DNA of 64,000 nt from Neospora caninum Liverpool (Eukaryota > Apicomplexa > Conoidasida > Eucoccidiorida > Sarcocystidae): the NCBI RefSeq assembly GCF_000208865.1, contig NC_018386.1, positions 620,001 to 684,000 on the forward strand. Reading direction: 5' to 3'. Position 1 is the first letter of the stretch. Each line of letters opens with the position of its first letter. The notes under the pieces are model-generated. The model was given only the letters and a program-made list of their open reading frames with translations, ran no database searches and had not been told where the DNA came from. The translations under genes and the position numbers were made by a program. Shown piece by piece: positions 1 to 13,323 of this stretch.

Positions 1-3000
1 CGCTTCCCTGAGAACTCCGAACTCCCGCGTCTTGGGCTCGGGACAAACTCCCGCGCCTCCCAGACCTTCCCTCTCCTGCCTGCGTTCTGCCGTGCTCCTT
101 CTCTTTCCTCTCTTTCTCCTCCGTGTCCTGTCTCTGCAGCTCAGAAGAGAGGAGCGCGAAGGCAGACGCCCCAACCGACGAGCGAGGCCCCCTTCGCCTT
201 TCCTGCTCGTCTCGAGCTTCGTCGTCAGCGTCTTCTCTCCGCTTTTCCATTTCTTCTCCAAAACTCGCGGAAGACGTCTTCTCACCGCCTGCACCCTGCC
301 TGGAAAACAGCCCGACGAGGCGCCTGGCCTTCTCCTCGCTTCCGGGATTCCCAGCCACACTCGCGTCGCCTTTCTCTGCAGTCACAAGTGAACTGTTCGA
401 CCGCAGCTTTCCTATTTCTCGCTTCTGTCCCTGCGTGCCGTCGACAGTCTCCCTTGCCTCGTTTCTGAGAACTGCGCGCTTTCCACGGCCAGGAACTTCC
501 GTCTTCGCCTTGGCGTCACCTGTTCCCTCAGGGGACTCAACGTCGGCCACAGGTGAGGCCCCAAACGCAGAGGACAGAGCGCGGAGAGATGCAGACAGCG
601 AGAACGACACACTGGCGGAGCTCGATGGGGATGTATTTTCCGCCGAAAGGTCGGCAGTCACGTTTTCCTTTCGCTCTTCGTTTCCCGTTTCTCTCTTCAT
701 CTTCCGCGTTTTGAGAGACGCGGCGCGACTCGAAGACGACGCCGGACGCCGCACCAGTCCGACAGGGACCAGCGGCTGTAAAACCCTCGGTTGGCCAGGC
801 GACCGCAAATCTTTCTTGTCTCGGGTCTGTCTCTTCAACGAGAGGTTCCGACGACCCGACGCGAAAGCAGGCGAGGCGGCAACACTTTGTTCCTCCTCGG
901 AGTCGACGCCTCTTGAGCGCGTTCTCGCCCCGTGCCTGTCGCCTCGCTCGTGCTGCGGCGTGGGATGGTCACCGTCGAGATTCGCCAAAGCCGGAGAGGA
1001 AGGCGACGGAGACAGCCGCTCCTCTGCGGAGTTCGAAGGAGAATACAGAGTGAAGCTGGTCTCTCGTGCTGCCAGTGCTTCTCTGTCTTCGCCTTCTTCC
1101 TCTTCCAACGTGCTGCTCGTTTGCGGCGCCGAGGAAATCGGAATCCCGCCTTTTCCCCAAGGCTCCGTTTCGGACCGAGCAGCGGCCTTCGACGACAGCT
1201 CCTGCCGAGACTTGGCGCGCAACGGAGACGGCCAGGCGCGAGAAGAATCCCGCGGACCTCCAGGCTCCGAAACCGCAGGCAACGCGCCCGCGCCGTCCCT
1301 GGTCTCGGCCAAGTAGTGTGCAGTCGTCTTGGTTGCAGGTGGGGAAAGCGGCGGAGAGGAAGACGCGACGGAGGTAGAAGAAGTCGCAGAGTGAGGAGGG
1401 CCAGGCGCCGTGGCAAGCGACGCGGAGGCTCCTCGGCCAGCCCCGAAAGAGAGTTGTGTATCCCCGAAAGCAACCTCTGAAGCGGAAGAAGGCCGACCTA
1501 AAAAGTCGCCGGACAGGGATCGAGAGTCGACGGGGGAGAGTCGGAGGGTTGCGGAGTTCGCTCGTGGAGAGTCGAGGAAGAAATCTGCGGGTTTGCCAGG
1601 CACGAGCGAGTTGTCTTGCCGGGAAAGCGCGGACGCATGCTCTCGTTCTTGGCTGTTTTCTGCATTTGTACCGTGGAATGAAGACGGAGAAGCGAGCGAC
1701 CGAGGGAGCGCGAGGGTTCGTCGCTCGCCCCGCCCGCTAGACGTGCCCGAGACCGTCGACGCGGAAGACAGATGAGGCGGTCGCGCCGCGCCAGCGGCGA
1801 AAGGAGGAGCCCTCGTCCCGAGGCCAGGGAGACTGGGAAAAGAGAGACGCGAGTGAAAACTGACAAACTCGAAACTCTTCATGCTCGACCGGTTGCTGTC
1901 AAGGCGCTCGGTTCTCCACTCGGACGGCATCGATCGCATCGAGATTTTGTCGTCTTCAGGGTCGCCCGCCTTCTTCAGGCGCTCGCCTGCTTCGCGCCGC
2001 TTTTTGCTTGCTTCCTCCGCTGCTGCACTCCTCAGTCGCCGATGTCTTTCTTCGGCCTCTCCCTGTCCCGCCTTTGGACTAAATGCTTGCTCTTTCTCGC
2101 GTCGCTCTGGTCGCATTCCGTCTTTCCCGGCTAAGCCCAACCGAGCACTGGAGTCCAAAGACAGTTCCTCTGGCCGCCGTGCTTTGCTCAGGCGCCGTGG
2201 ACTGGAGCCCTCGTCTTCCCCGTCTGCCGCTCGCCTCTCCTTTTCTCGCTTTTCCACTGTCAGTTTGCGCCTCAGCCTCGCTGCGAGGAACGGCACATCC
2301 TTCCCTCGCGCTTCGCCGCGAGCCCCTGGTTCGTCTTTCCCTGAGACGTTGGAGGTTTGGGACACCACGCTGGCCTTTCTGCTCCCTTCGCGTGCGTGCG
2401 GCAGTCTTCCTGTCGATGCGGAGTCCGGTTCGCCAACGGCTTCGCGTGAACGAATCACTTTCTTCTCTCTTCGCCTTGCCTTCTCTCGGTGACGCGGCGT
2501 GTGACAGCTCCCGTGAGTCCATTGGGAACGGCGAGAGACGGCCGGCGACGACGGGCTGGACGCAAAGCAAAGACGAAGAAAAACGATGGAAAACAACACC
2601 AGAGGAAACGCAGGCGAAAAACCCAGTTGGATGCGGTGACCCTTTCCTTCTTTTCTTGCTTTCGTGACTGTTGCTCGGCAGGAAAGCGAAGGGGACTTAC
2701 GTCGCGCGGTGGCGCAGCGAGGCCGAATCTTCATCTCCAGACCCAGCAACGCTCACGTCCACAAGGAACGACGCTGCACACACAAAGACACGGAAACTGA
2801 TTGCCCCACGCGATCCAGCGGGAAAATGCGGTGAAGCTCGTCGCACAGACGGAAGACCAGCATGTAGACTGATACACGTCGATTCTGTATACATATACCG
2901 TACGCAAATCCTCTGATGTGGAGACGAGTGTCCCTCTCAAAAGACATATATATATATATATATATACGCGGATGCATATCTGCATGCATACCTGTAAGAA

Positions 3001-6000
3001 AGGATCTATTTCTTTGCACTGATTTGACTACCTCGTTCCCCTCCATGTAGACTAGCGTATGTGCACACATAGACGCATACATGTCCGCAGCCATGCAGGT
3101 ATGAAAATATATAGATGGATGTAGGCGTGTGTGTGCCTTGCAAGAGGTAAGCGGATGAAGACTTACTGTAGCTGGAGTTGGAGCCGGATTGCGAGAGGTC
3201 CCATCCTTCTCTTCTAGGCCTCGATTTCCGTTTTTTTCGCTTCTCGAACTCCTCTTCGCCTTCCTCCTGTTCTAGCGCCCGGAGCGTCTCATGTGTAAGG
3301 CTCTGTGAAGCCGAAGGCACGGTCAGTGCATCTTCTTTCAAAGTGCTGGCGTCCATCATGCCTTCTTTCTCCTCTCCGTTTATCTCTTCCTTCTCTCCTC
3401 TCCCATCTCCTCCACCTTCTCCTTCTCCTGCGTCGTCTTCTTCTCCTGAGCCTTCTTCTCCGTTCCTCTGCTTTGCCTCGAGTCTTGTCTTGTCTCGGGC
3501 CTCCGTCTCTTCCACTTGTTCGGACAGATTTCTGATACAGGTGTCTATGCTGAGGCGGCGGGGCTCGCCAGTTGGACGCTGCCGCGTCGCCGCCGTCGGG
3601 CGTGTCTCCTCGTCCAGCGCGCCAGAAGGACCCGCAAAGCGGGGCTCCTCGCCGGGTGGAGACGGCAGAGAAGACTCGCCGACCGTTCCAAATTTCTCCA
3701 CAGAAAACAGAAGCGATCGAGAAGTCGCAGTGCTGCTGGACGAAACGCTGGGCTGTTGAGCGTCGCCGAGTTCGTCGTCGCACGACTGAGCAGCGAAGAC
3801 AAAAGAAGACGACCGAGAGGCCCAGAGACACAGACGCCCCACATGGACAGGCGCGAGAATAGGCCGCAACCGCCTCTCCTCAGAGCGTCTCCCCCCGGAA
3901 GGCCTAAAATTGCCAGGAGGGATCCCTAGCTGCACTAGGAAAATCCTACATGGATAGGAAGCTACCCGAAATTCAGCCCGATCCCCATTTTGCCACAGAC
4001 GGACGGCGTGCACCTGCCACTGCATCTCTGCCGATGACCCACCAGTATGCTGATCTTCCTTTCGAATCACACTTAATCTGCATGCAACCATGCAGAGACA
4101 GATAGCATTGCACGCCTACGTGCCACCGACGTTTCCGACATATGCATCCACGCTCACTCATAATTATATATATATATATATATATGTATACAGAGAGAAA
4201 AGATATGCAGAGAGGAGCAGAGTGCAAAGAGAGGTATATATTGGGACGCAGTGGCTGTAGAATCTACAGACGCGCCGGGCGGTCTCCGTTGTCTTCTGCT
4301 TGAAGTCGGATATTCGTTCCTCACCTTGAAAGCATAGATTTTGCTCTCTGCTTCTGGAAGGGAGCCCGAGGAAGCCGGCGTCTCTCGAGAACTCCTTGCC
4401 TCGCTCCCGTCATTCGCTTCTCGCTTCGCGTCGCCTTCGCCGACTGTCTCCACGCACCGCCCTCGCTCACTGGGTGTGCCCTCCGCGCCGACCCGTCTCC
4501 GGCAACGGCCGTCCTCGACCCCTCGTCGCCCGTTGTCTGCGCATTCGTCTTCTCTCTCTTCGTCTCTCCGTTCCTCGCGACACTGCCACTCTCGGTTTGC
4601 AGGCCCCTGCGCGAGTTCGTCCCGCAAGCTCGCAGGCCTCGCGTCCGGGGAGTCTCTGTCTCCGTTCTCCGGCTTTTCCCTCGCCCCCCCTCGTCGCGCA
4701 TGCGCTGCGTCCCGCCTAGCACGAGACGGAGTTTGCCGACTGTTGAGAGACAGGTCGGAGCTGAGAGAGGAGGCGAGAGAGACAGGAGAGCCTGCTCTCC
4801 GACCAAGCGAAAAGTCGGGTCCAACTGCGAGTTTCGACGCTGGATGGGCCGCTTGGCGCTCGCGTCGCCTGCACCAAAGCCCAGAGGGAAGAGTGGGAGA
4901 AGACGCACGAAAGAAGCCTCGTGACCTCCCCATCGACACGGGCAAAGACCTGAGGAGATATGCAGATCTGAATCGTCGTATATACACGCAGGCTGTCTGC
5001 TTGCACGGCTGCACGCCTACCCAGAAATGCAAACACGTTGACTCGATCAGCGCAATGCTGTCTTCAAAGCAAAGTTTGCGCGGGGAAGACGCCGCTTGCC
5101 GAGGAAAGACAGAACGCAAATCAAGCGCGTCGACTACACACACAGTCAACGGACCTCCCAGTTTTCTGAATCAATCCCCACAGCGCATCGCGACAAACCG
5201 AAGGCCAGATGCAGAACGTTCCGCACACACGCAAATGCATGCATGCACCAATATGAATATATAAAATATGTTTGAGAATGTAAATGTGGATGAGTTCGTA
5301 CATGCCGTCGATGAATTGCTCGAGTTGTCGAATGTGCCCCTGAGCTGAGGCCAGGGTGTCGCGGAGTCTGTGGATTTCTTGGTCCTTTTGAAGCAGCGTC
5401 ATGCGCTCTTCTGCACTGGAAATCACGGCGTCGGTCAGCGAAGTGGGACTGCGAGCGTTTTGTGGCGAGGCAGAACCCTCTCTGCGGCCCGTGCTCGAAG
5501 GGGGAGACGCCGCGACTTGGAAAACTTTCACCAACTTTTCGCGGTCGCGCGTTGCCTCTGCTCGCCACTTCTCGTGCGCCTTCAAGAGGTCGTCGCGCAC
5601 GCGCCGCAGCTGAAGCACCAGCCCGGAGGCCTGACGCAGCTTGACGTCGAGCTCAAGAATCTGACGAAAACACAGCGTGTGTTTGAACAGAAAATTCGGA
5701 GGCAGACGGAGGCGCGACGGCGAGAAAGAGGCAAGGAAACTGGAGAGAAACCGACGCCTCGGGAGAGAGGCGCGGATTCAAAACCGAGCGACACGCGCGA
5801 CGGACCCAGACAAACAGACGCTGCATCCGAGATCTCTCTGTCGCAACTCTGGTATCAAGTTTTGGGGTTGTCGACTGCACCCCAGTCGCAATTGAAGGCT
5901 TCGTTTCTCCTCCGTGTTGATCTCTCTGTCAACGTTTCGTGAACCCCGAGGCCCCGTTGCTCATCGTCCGAGGCTGCTCGATCGTGCCGTCGCGGTCAAC

Positions 6001-7129
6001 CATAAAAAAATCCTACAAAAACCACGCTCTCCGACCTCGTCCAGCAACGGAACGCCACGCGTACCCCTGTCCACGTTGTTCTCTCTTCCTCTCTCTTCTT
6101 CCCTCTTTGCGGTGTTTCTCACCTTCTGTTGGGACTCCTCAGTTTGTCTCTGCAGCCGGTGAATGAGTGCGTCCTTCGCTTCCACTTCCAGTTCCACACA
6201 ATCGCGTAAGTCTTGGAGCTCTCGCAGCCGCGCCCGCAAGGCCCTCGCGCTGTCTCCGTCCTGGGAAGCATCGGAGATTCTTCGCATGTCCGTCGCGGGA
6301 GTCTCCGCCGCCGCTGTCACTGCCTGGGAGAGTCGTTGCCGCTCGGCTGCGCTGCGGAGCTCCTCCTCTAGGGCGGCCTTCTCGCCTGAGAAACGCCGAT
6401 AGAACGCAGGAAGGATGAGAAAACCGGGGAAAGACCTCGGGAGGGACACAAGGAAGAAGAGAGAAGGGCTGAGAGGAAGACCACGCAGGGCGGAGAGACG
6501 AGGCGCCGAGAAGACACAGAAAAAAGACCGAAAGAGAGAGAGAGAACGCGGTAGAGATACCGACACCACGGAAAGGTAAACCATAGAACAGGGAAAAAGA
6601 GGGAGAGAGGGACAAGAAAAGAAGAAGGAAAGAAAGATGCAAAAGCAGAGAGACAGAAAAGATACAAACTGGTACCTTGGAGCGTCCGGAGTTCCTCCTC
6701 GCGCTGCTGGAGGCGCAGTTGCGTGTCGCGAGTTATCTCCTCGACTTTCTTCGTACACCATCTTTGCTGACAACGAAGCCGCAAAGAGGCAAAAGGAAAC
6801 GTCCATGCATCGTGCAAGGGACACAAACCCACGACCTTAACCTTGCTGGATACAGACACGAATATATATGTTATATGTATATCCGATACATGCGCATGCA
6901 TATATGTATATAGAAACGGACATTTCTCGATTGACAAGTCGCATACAATCGTCATTAGGTGAAAGTCGACAGCATGCATCAACATAAATCTGTCACCCAC
7001 GAAACACGTGCCTCCCGATTCGACGCCTGCATCTTTACCGGTCACTGTACATATATATATATATATGGGTCTAGATGTACTTCATGCGTATACATACATA
7101 CATTTATGGGTAGATATATACATTTATGG

Positions 7130-7161
<32 letters not shown>

Positions 7162-10100
7162 TTATGGGTCTATATATACTTTTATGCGTATACATACATA
7201 CTTTTACGGGTATATAAGCGCATGTTTGCGTGCGCGAAGTTCATCCAACGAGCAGGCAAACCACGTCGTTTGCACCCATGGAGGAAGACGAAGTTTTCGT
7301 GCCTGTGCCTGTTTCGCCTTACCAGCGAAGCGGTTTCCTCTTGGAGGCTGTCTCTCTCTTCCGTCGTTTTTCGAAGGAGGTCTTCTTTGTCTGCAGCAAA
7401 AAGCGGAGAAAATTCGACGGAGACTCCCCGTGCGCTCGGGAAAGGCAAGATGCTCGTTATTCAGACGAAAACAGAGTTTCGGTCTTCAGGGGAAGAGAGC
7501 CAGGACGAAACGCGAGAACCGCACGACCCGCGGAGCGCCGACGCCCCTCTCCGCACCGGCAGTTTGACCGTGTTTTGAGACAAGAAAAATCAGAAAGCGG
7601 AAGGAACACATCCACACACACACGGGGAAGAACGGAGACTGTCACTGTTGGAAACGACGTGGGAACGAAAACGAGAAGCTAGATGCGTGCGCGTTTGGAG
7701 AGCCGAAGCGCTCCGCATCCGCTGGGGCGTTTCAACGGCACGAGAACGGATATGGGAAGGAGAACAGACTGAGGGAACGCGTGCACGGACGCCTCTAGTC
7801 TGGCTTCAATGCAGCAGCCAACGAAAGATCCAGCACATCTTGGCGCATGGCAGCAGGAGACAATTTCACGCGCGTATGCGGCGACATAGACCTGCTTGGC
7901 TGCGCGCATTTGCGGGACGTCCCTGAAAAGGGACGAGAACGGGAAGAGAAAAACGCGAAAAAAAAGTCGACGCCAGTGAAGAGGCGCGAGAGAAGGAGGG
8001 ACGGAGAAGGGAGGAGAAAGCCGGGGAAGCAGAGAGGACATGATGGCGACAGAAAAGCGAGAAGGGGCCAAACCTGCCACGGCACCACGAAAGAAAAACT
8101 CGCGGTAAACGGGAGGCATGTAAACGAGTGCTGAGTACGCACCACGAAGCTGTCGCTTCTGCATTTCCGTCTGGTCTTGAAAGAACAGAAGCCGTGCTCG
8201 GAGGTTCTCGAGTTCTGTTCCATCCTGCGACGAAGAAATCACAAACAAAACGGAAAGAGGCGATTGCGAGGCGAGTCGACAGAACACGGGAGGCCTCCAA
8301 CACCTTCCTCTCGTGTCTGGCGGCGTTTTTTCTTCTTCACGTCGGGCTGCCGCATGTGGACAGGGACCGAGAATATCAAGTTGCAGCTGCGGCCGTGTCT
8401 GCAGGTGTGCGATCTCGACTCCGGCATGTGAAACACCAAAGACAAAACGCGAAACCAAACTCGTTTCCATGCCACGGGCTTCGCAGCGTCGAGCACAGAC
8501 AGACTGCGTACCTTTCCTAGGTGTCTGTAGACTCTCTTTCTGTAACATATATGTATACATACATATGCATATATATATATATATATATGCATATAAATGG
8601 CTAAAACAAGGTAGCGTTTTCCGTGCTACTGTCCGCGTTTTTCTGTGATCAGGGAGCAACGCCGGAGCGGAAACTCGCATGCCGACCTCCGGGAGGTCCT
8701 CGACTTTCGTCTCGAGGCGCTGGAGGCGCTCCAGCAGCTGAAACTTCTCTCGCCGCAACCGACTGGTACTTCTCTCCACCATGCGAAGTTCCTGCAGGCA
8801 GACACCGGACCTGTCTCGGCGCTTCCTTTCTCCTGTCTGGCGGTTTCTCCCTCTGTGTCTCGGCACTTCCTCCGTTCTTTGTAGATCTCCATCTCTCCAC
8901 CTCGCTGTCTGCCTCCGAATTTCTCTCTGACTGTCATGACCGCCTGTGTCTCTGTATCTCTCTCTATTTCCTTGCCTCTCTCTATCTCCTTTGTCGATCT
9001 CTTTCTCTATCTGCCTCTCTTTCGCTCTCGGTTTTTGGCGGGTTTTCTCTTTTCCGACCGTACCTCTTCGTTTTGGACAGCCTGCCTTTCCAGTCCCTCG
9101 AAGGCGTCGAGAGCCTCGGCGACGCATCGCTGCGATTTCCTCAACTGAGAAGCGCGCTCCGCCCGTGTAGCCCCCACGCGAGGCACCGCGCAAGTCTCCT
9201 GCAACCGGCGGAGCGCTGCGTCGAGGCGAGCGGCTGCAGAGAAACCGGGGAGGGAAAACAGAGACATACAGTGGAGCGGACCCCAGAAGGTGGGAAGGGA
9301 GGGAAAACAACAAATAGAAAGAGGAGGGGAAAAACGAGACAGAAGGAGGAGAAGTAAACACACAACCGGAGAGAGCGCGGCGAGAGCGAGGGAAGAGGTC
9401 GCCGGACATTTCCAGGACATGAAAGGCAGGAACGGACTCTCCTGGGGACGCACGCGTGAAGAGCTCTGCCTATCCTCTCCAGTGCGTGTGACGTATCCAG
9501 TGGGCGAGTCGAGCGGAAAGGCGGCAGCTAGATCGAGAGCCCTGGGGGCAGGAGAAACCGCGCGCCGGTACACACCTGGCGAGAGAAGAAAGCTAGAGGA
9601 AGGCAGAACGAGGGACGAAGGGAAGACGCGAAGACCGGAACGCGCCGGAGGGGAGGCCAGAAACAGGAAAAGTGACGAAAGGGAAGGGCGCAGGAATACA
9701 TCGAATGAACGCCCCCCGCTTGAAAACGAACTTGGTTTTCCACGTATGAAAACAGTCAAATGCTTACCAAAGGCTCGCCAGGAGTTACCTTCCGTTTCCC
9801 CTCCACTCTCGTCTGCACTCTCCTCGAAGTGCTGACGAAAACACGAAGGCCCATATGCGATGGTGCCGCCGTTGTCGCCGCCCTCTCTGTCGCTGGCTTC
9901 TTCCCCTTCGTCCTCCTGCATATCTCTGTCTCCTTCATCTTGTACTTGCCTCTCTATGTCTTGTCCTTCTCCCTCTTCCTCTCTCTCTTCCGCTCTCTCT
10001 TCCTCTCCCTCATCCACTCTTTCTTCCTCTTCTTCTCTCTCTTCCTCTCCCTCGTCCACTCTTTCTTCCTCTTCTTCTCTCTCTTCCTCTCCCTCGTCCA

Positions 10101-12669
10101 CTCTTTCTTCTCCACCTTCGTCTTCGTCTTCTTCTCGCTCTTCTCCCTCACCTTCGCCTGCCTCGTCCTCTTCCTGTTCACCTGGTGCCTCGTCCCAGGG
10201 AGGTTCACCGAGAAAGTTTGGATCGCGTGAGGTCAGCAGAGAGCGCGCCGCGCGTCTGCGAGAAGCAGGCTTTGCTTCCCTTTGCGGGTCCGTGTCTCCC
10301 CTGTCCGGATCCGACTCCACCTGCCGCCCGACGCCGGCCTCTTCGCTGTCTCCTGAACCTGCGGAGTCGGCCCCTTTGCACGTCAGCTCGGTCGCTGCAG
10401 GCATTCGCCTGGCCCTTCCTCGCGCGATCTCTCCCCTCAGGTACTCCTCTCTACCAAACGTGGGCGAGCGAAACTCTTCCGTTTCCGGGATATATGCCAT
10501 CTCTTCATCTGCCTCCCGTCCTCGGCCGTCTCCGTTCCCCGGCTGAGAGCGGGGGGAAAACGTCGCGATGCAATTGTGACCCCAGTCTCGCCGAGCAGAG
10601 CATCTTCGCCCTAAAAAAGAGTAAGAAGAGGAGGAAGAGGAGGAGGAAGAGGAGGAAGAAGAAGAGGAAGAAGAGGAAACGGCAGAACAGGGAGAACACG
10701 CGTGAGAGGTCGCGCAGGGGGAGGAGACAGAAGAGTACTCAGAACGCGAGGCGGCAGCGGGAGCCGAGGAATATGAGGCAGGAGATGCAGGTGAATAAGG
10801 TGAGGAAGACAGCGAAGGAGAAGACGGGGGAACAGAAGACGAGGAAACGTACGATTCATGAGACGCACGAGACTCACCTCCATTCGCCTCCATTTCCAAC
10901 AAGTGAACAGGCGCAGACCGCGGCCGAGAATGGATCACAATAGAGGGAATGGAAGAGCTGCGTTCCCACACGTTTCTCGCCCGAGAAAAATGGGAGCCAT
11001 CTTCACTTCTCACTTTCCCTTCCCTCAAGGAAAAAGCAGACGCAGAGTCGCTGCGCGGTAGCAGGGGCGGCGACTGGAAAAAGAACCCGAACCTCTCTCC
11101 GCCTTGATTGTCAGTCTCGTATTCGCCAGACTGGTCGTATTCACCAGCTGGCTCTTCTTCACCCTCGCTGATTTCTGTGTGCACTCGCCTGTGGCGGTTT
11201 GCATAGCGCGACTGCATGACGCCGCTGATGGCCTCTCTCCCTGTCCGTCCCACGCCTCCCTTTCCTTCTTCTGCATCGTCACGTTCCTCATCATCATGTT
11301 CTTCTTGGTCATGTTCCTCATCGCCCTGTTCTTCTTCGTCAGCCTCTTGTTGGTCTTCAGCTTTCTGTTCTTCTCGATCTCTCTCGTCTCGTCTGCCCGA
11401 CGTGAGCCCCGAGGGTGTCGCGGCCCCACTGCCTGCGTCTTGTCTCCACTCTTCTTCCCCCTGCTGAGGGTTCCGCTGGCGCCGTCTGTCTCTCTCACTT
11501 TCTGCTTCGCTCTCTATCTCGTCTCCTCTCCTCTCGTGTCGGCTGTTCAAATACGCATGGAGGAAATCGAACACCATGGCCGAGAGGTCGCCGATGGAGA
11601 CGCCGGCGCCGTCGTCGACGCGCGACGCATCCGCGTACACTTGGTCCCAGAATGGCTCTGTTTCCTGGCCGATTTCATCGCGATTGAAGTCCGGGTTTTC
11701 CTTTCTTCTCTCGTGTGGAAACCGACTGAGACGGCTTCCTGTCTCTCGCACAACTTCCACGATCTCCTGCTTGGTCAGCACGACGGCGCTCACAGGCGCT
11801 AGAGACTCCGCCCGCCTCCTGTCTCCGGCCCGAGACTTCGCCTCGCGCGCCGCGCCCTGACCCCGCGCGCGCGTTTGCGCCACGGTGAGGACGCGGTCCC
11901 GGAAGAACTGCAACCCCTGCAGGTGTCGGTCCTCCGCCACCGTCGCGTCTTGCATGCCTAGCGAGGCCAAGAGAGCCTCCATGCCTGAGAAACGGCGAGA
12001 CACATATCGGCAGGAAGCGCGCAAATTTCCTCGGTTGAAAGAGACACGGAGGGAAAGGATGCAGTGGAAAAAGAGACACGGAGGGAGAGGCTAAGCGAAG
12101 ATGTCCCGCGCCGCGCGCGCCAGAGGCCTTAGGGGACTCGAAAGGGGAAACAAACGAGGCGGGGAAACCCCCCGGGAGTAGGCGAGCTGCATGCAATAAA
12201 AAGTCGAGAGAATGTCAAGCGAGCGGCGATAGGTGTCGCCGGCAAAACCACAGGGGAGGGCAAAAGAGAGAAGACACGAACGGGTGTGATACGATTTGTG
12301 CCGTTTGCGTTGCCCCTGCCTTTCTTTTCTTCTGATGTTCACTGGGAAACGGGAAAAAGGACATCTCCACGATCTCAAGAAGATAGACCGCTTGAAACTG
12401 ACGCGGCCGTTTGTTTTCGTGCGGCCACGTTTTCCCTCCTTTTTCTCTTCTTTCTCACCTTTCCAGAAGCTGAGGAAATCGATCTTTCCGCGGGGGTCTG
12501 CATCCGGGAAGGCTTGTCTCACAACGGACTCGAGTTCCTGTTCGTCGAGAGCGGCCGTCTGAAGCAGGTGATGCTTCACGAGCGCTTCGACTGCATGCAC
12601 AGACACCCGAGGCGAGGCTGCGGCGCGGCAGCTGCTAAACAGCTCGTGAACCGCACAGACGGCCTCCAT
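1..12669 (-). CDS. Large coiled-coil / low-complexity protein with degenerate EF-hand-like N-terminus (partial; continues past the left edge)
   Basis: Function not recognised. Exons I can place, in transcript order: 12669-12459 (likely ATG at 12669), 11984-9768, 9233-9064, 8791-8687, then less certain pieces near 8.42, 8.24-8.14 and 7.93 kb, then 7390-7323, 6766-6676, 6385-6123, 5660-5302, one ending at 4325 (start about 4.87-4.95 kb), 3785-3167, 2773-2701, and 2555 onward, open to base 1. Phases agree at most joins. The first exon holds an EF-hand-like loop (DADPRGKIDFLSF) with Gly-6 and Ile-8 but Ser instead of Glu at position 12. The 2.2-kb exon is acidic and Ser-rich, with a poly-Ser run and a 14-residue acidic repeat. 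Later exons are heptad-rich coiled coil (for example ELRMVERSTSRLRREKFQLL), and the last visible exon is Ser/Arg/Pro-rich. This composition suits a cytoskeletal or centrosomal scaffold, but that is inference. The frame upstream of 12669 is open, so a slightly earlier start is possible. Confidence 0.8.
2946..2966. repeat. (TA)n microsatellite in an intron
   Basis: An uninterrupted 21-bp TA alternation lies in the intron between the exons ending at 3167 and starting at 2773 of the coiled-coil gene. Confidence 0.9.
4165..4185. repeat. (TA)n microsatellite in an intron
   Basis: A TA alternation of about 21 bp lies in the intron between the exon ending at 4325 and the exon starting at 3785 of the coiled-coil gene. 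Confidence 0.85.
7048..7216. repeat. Compound (TA)n / tatggg-tacat repeat in an intron
   Basis: Several TA runs are interspersed with repeated 'tttatgg' and 'catacatac' blocks, together about 170 bp, in the intron between the exons at 7390-7323 and 6766-6676. Short ORFs across it (poly-Ile/Tyr) are repeat artefacts. Confidence 0.8.
9999..10139 (-). repeat. 42-bp tandem repeat coding an acidic 14-residue repeat
   Basis: The marker ccactctttctt recurs at 10014, 10056 and 10098, a 42-bp period. On the minus strand it encodes about three copies of the unit ERVDEGEEEREEEE in the large exon of the coiled-coil gene. The length keeps the reading frame, so copy number can vary without breaking the protein. 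Confidence 0.85.
10612..10690 (-). repeat. Trinucleotide run coding poly-serine
   Basis: Irregular AGG/AAG triplets on the plus strand read as an uninterrupted stretch of about 18 serines on the minus strand, inside the large exon of the coiled-coil gene. It is a likely disordered linker and a slippage-prone site. Confidence 0.75.
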
Positions 12670-13078
12670 GCTCGGTTTCGCCGCGAGAGAAGAGACCGTC
12701 CGCGGTGAAAGACCTGGAGAAAGAAGAGACCGCAGTGAAAGGGTCCAGGGGGGAGAGACGGGCACCGCAGGCGAGACGAGGAAAGGAAGAAGAGCACAAA
12801 AGGAAGGCGCGGCACACCGCGAAGAACCGCCGCGTGAGAGAGACTCTCGAGACGAGCTTCAGAAACGGAAGGACGATCGCCTGCGCAGAGGACCGAGAGT
12901 GAAGAGAAGCCAGGACGCACGGCGACTCTGCGCATCGAGTCCCTGAGATCCCGCAGCGAGGGTCTGGCGAAAAGATGCGCACTTCCCACGGCTGGGTGTG
13001 AGTGTGTGTGTCTGCGGAAGAGAGGTGGTGTTCTCTCCTACAAACGAAAGGAAACCAAAAAGCAAACGAGGAAAGCGG

Positions 13079-13111
13079 GGGGGGGGGGGTTTAGGGTTTA
13101 GGGGGGGGGAA
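13079..13111 (+). repeat. Poly-G tract enclosing two TTTAGGG telomere-type repeats
   Basis: A run of about 11 G is followed by tttagggtttaggg and then another G run. TTTAGGG is the telomere repeat unit of coccidia and other apicomplexans. It is internal here, with the G-rich strand on plus. Confidence 0.85.
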
Positions 13112-13323
13112 GGCGACGCCCAGTCCGCCGAGCTCGAGAGACACTGGTGACGCTTGAACCGCCTGGCGCCGGGCACCCGCGATCTCTGCTTTCTGAGCCG
13201 GTGAAAATGGACAGGTGAAGGACGAAAAAGAGAGGAAGGCCAAGGGAGCAAGAGGGAAAGAGGAAGAGGAACGGACGCAAAGAGAAACAGAGAAGAGCGT
13301 AATGAGATACAGAGAAGAAGAAG

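Noticed and set aside
123..1316. Long plus-strand ORF (397 codons) and the overlapping plus-strand ORF at 932-1480
   Set aside because: Both lie opposite the uninterrupted minus-strand exon that joins in phase to upstream exons. Their Ser/Arg/Pro-rich content is what the complement of that exon produces.
9007..9767. Continuation of the large minus ORF past 9768
   Set aside because: A strong donor (gtaagc) at 9767 and a phase-matched acceptor at 9234 show that the frame beyond is intron; it becomes Phe/Leu/Ser-rich there.
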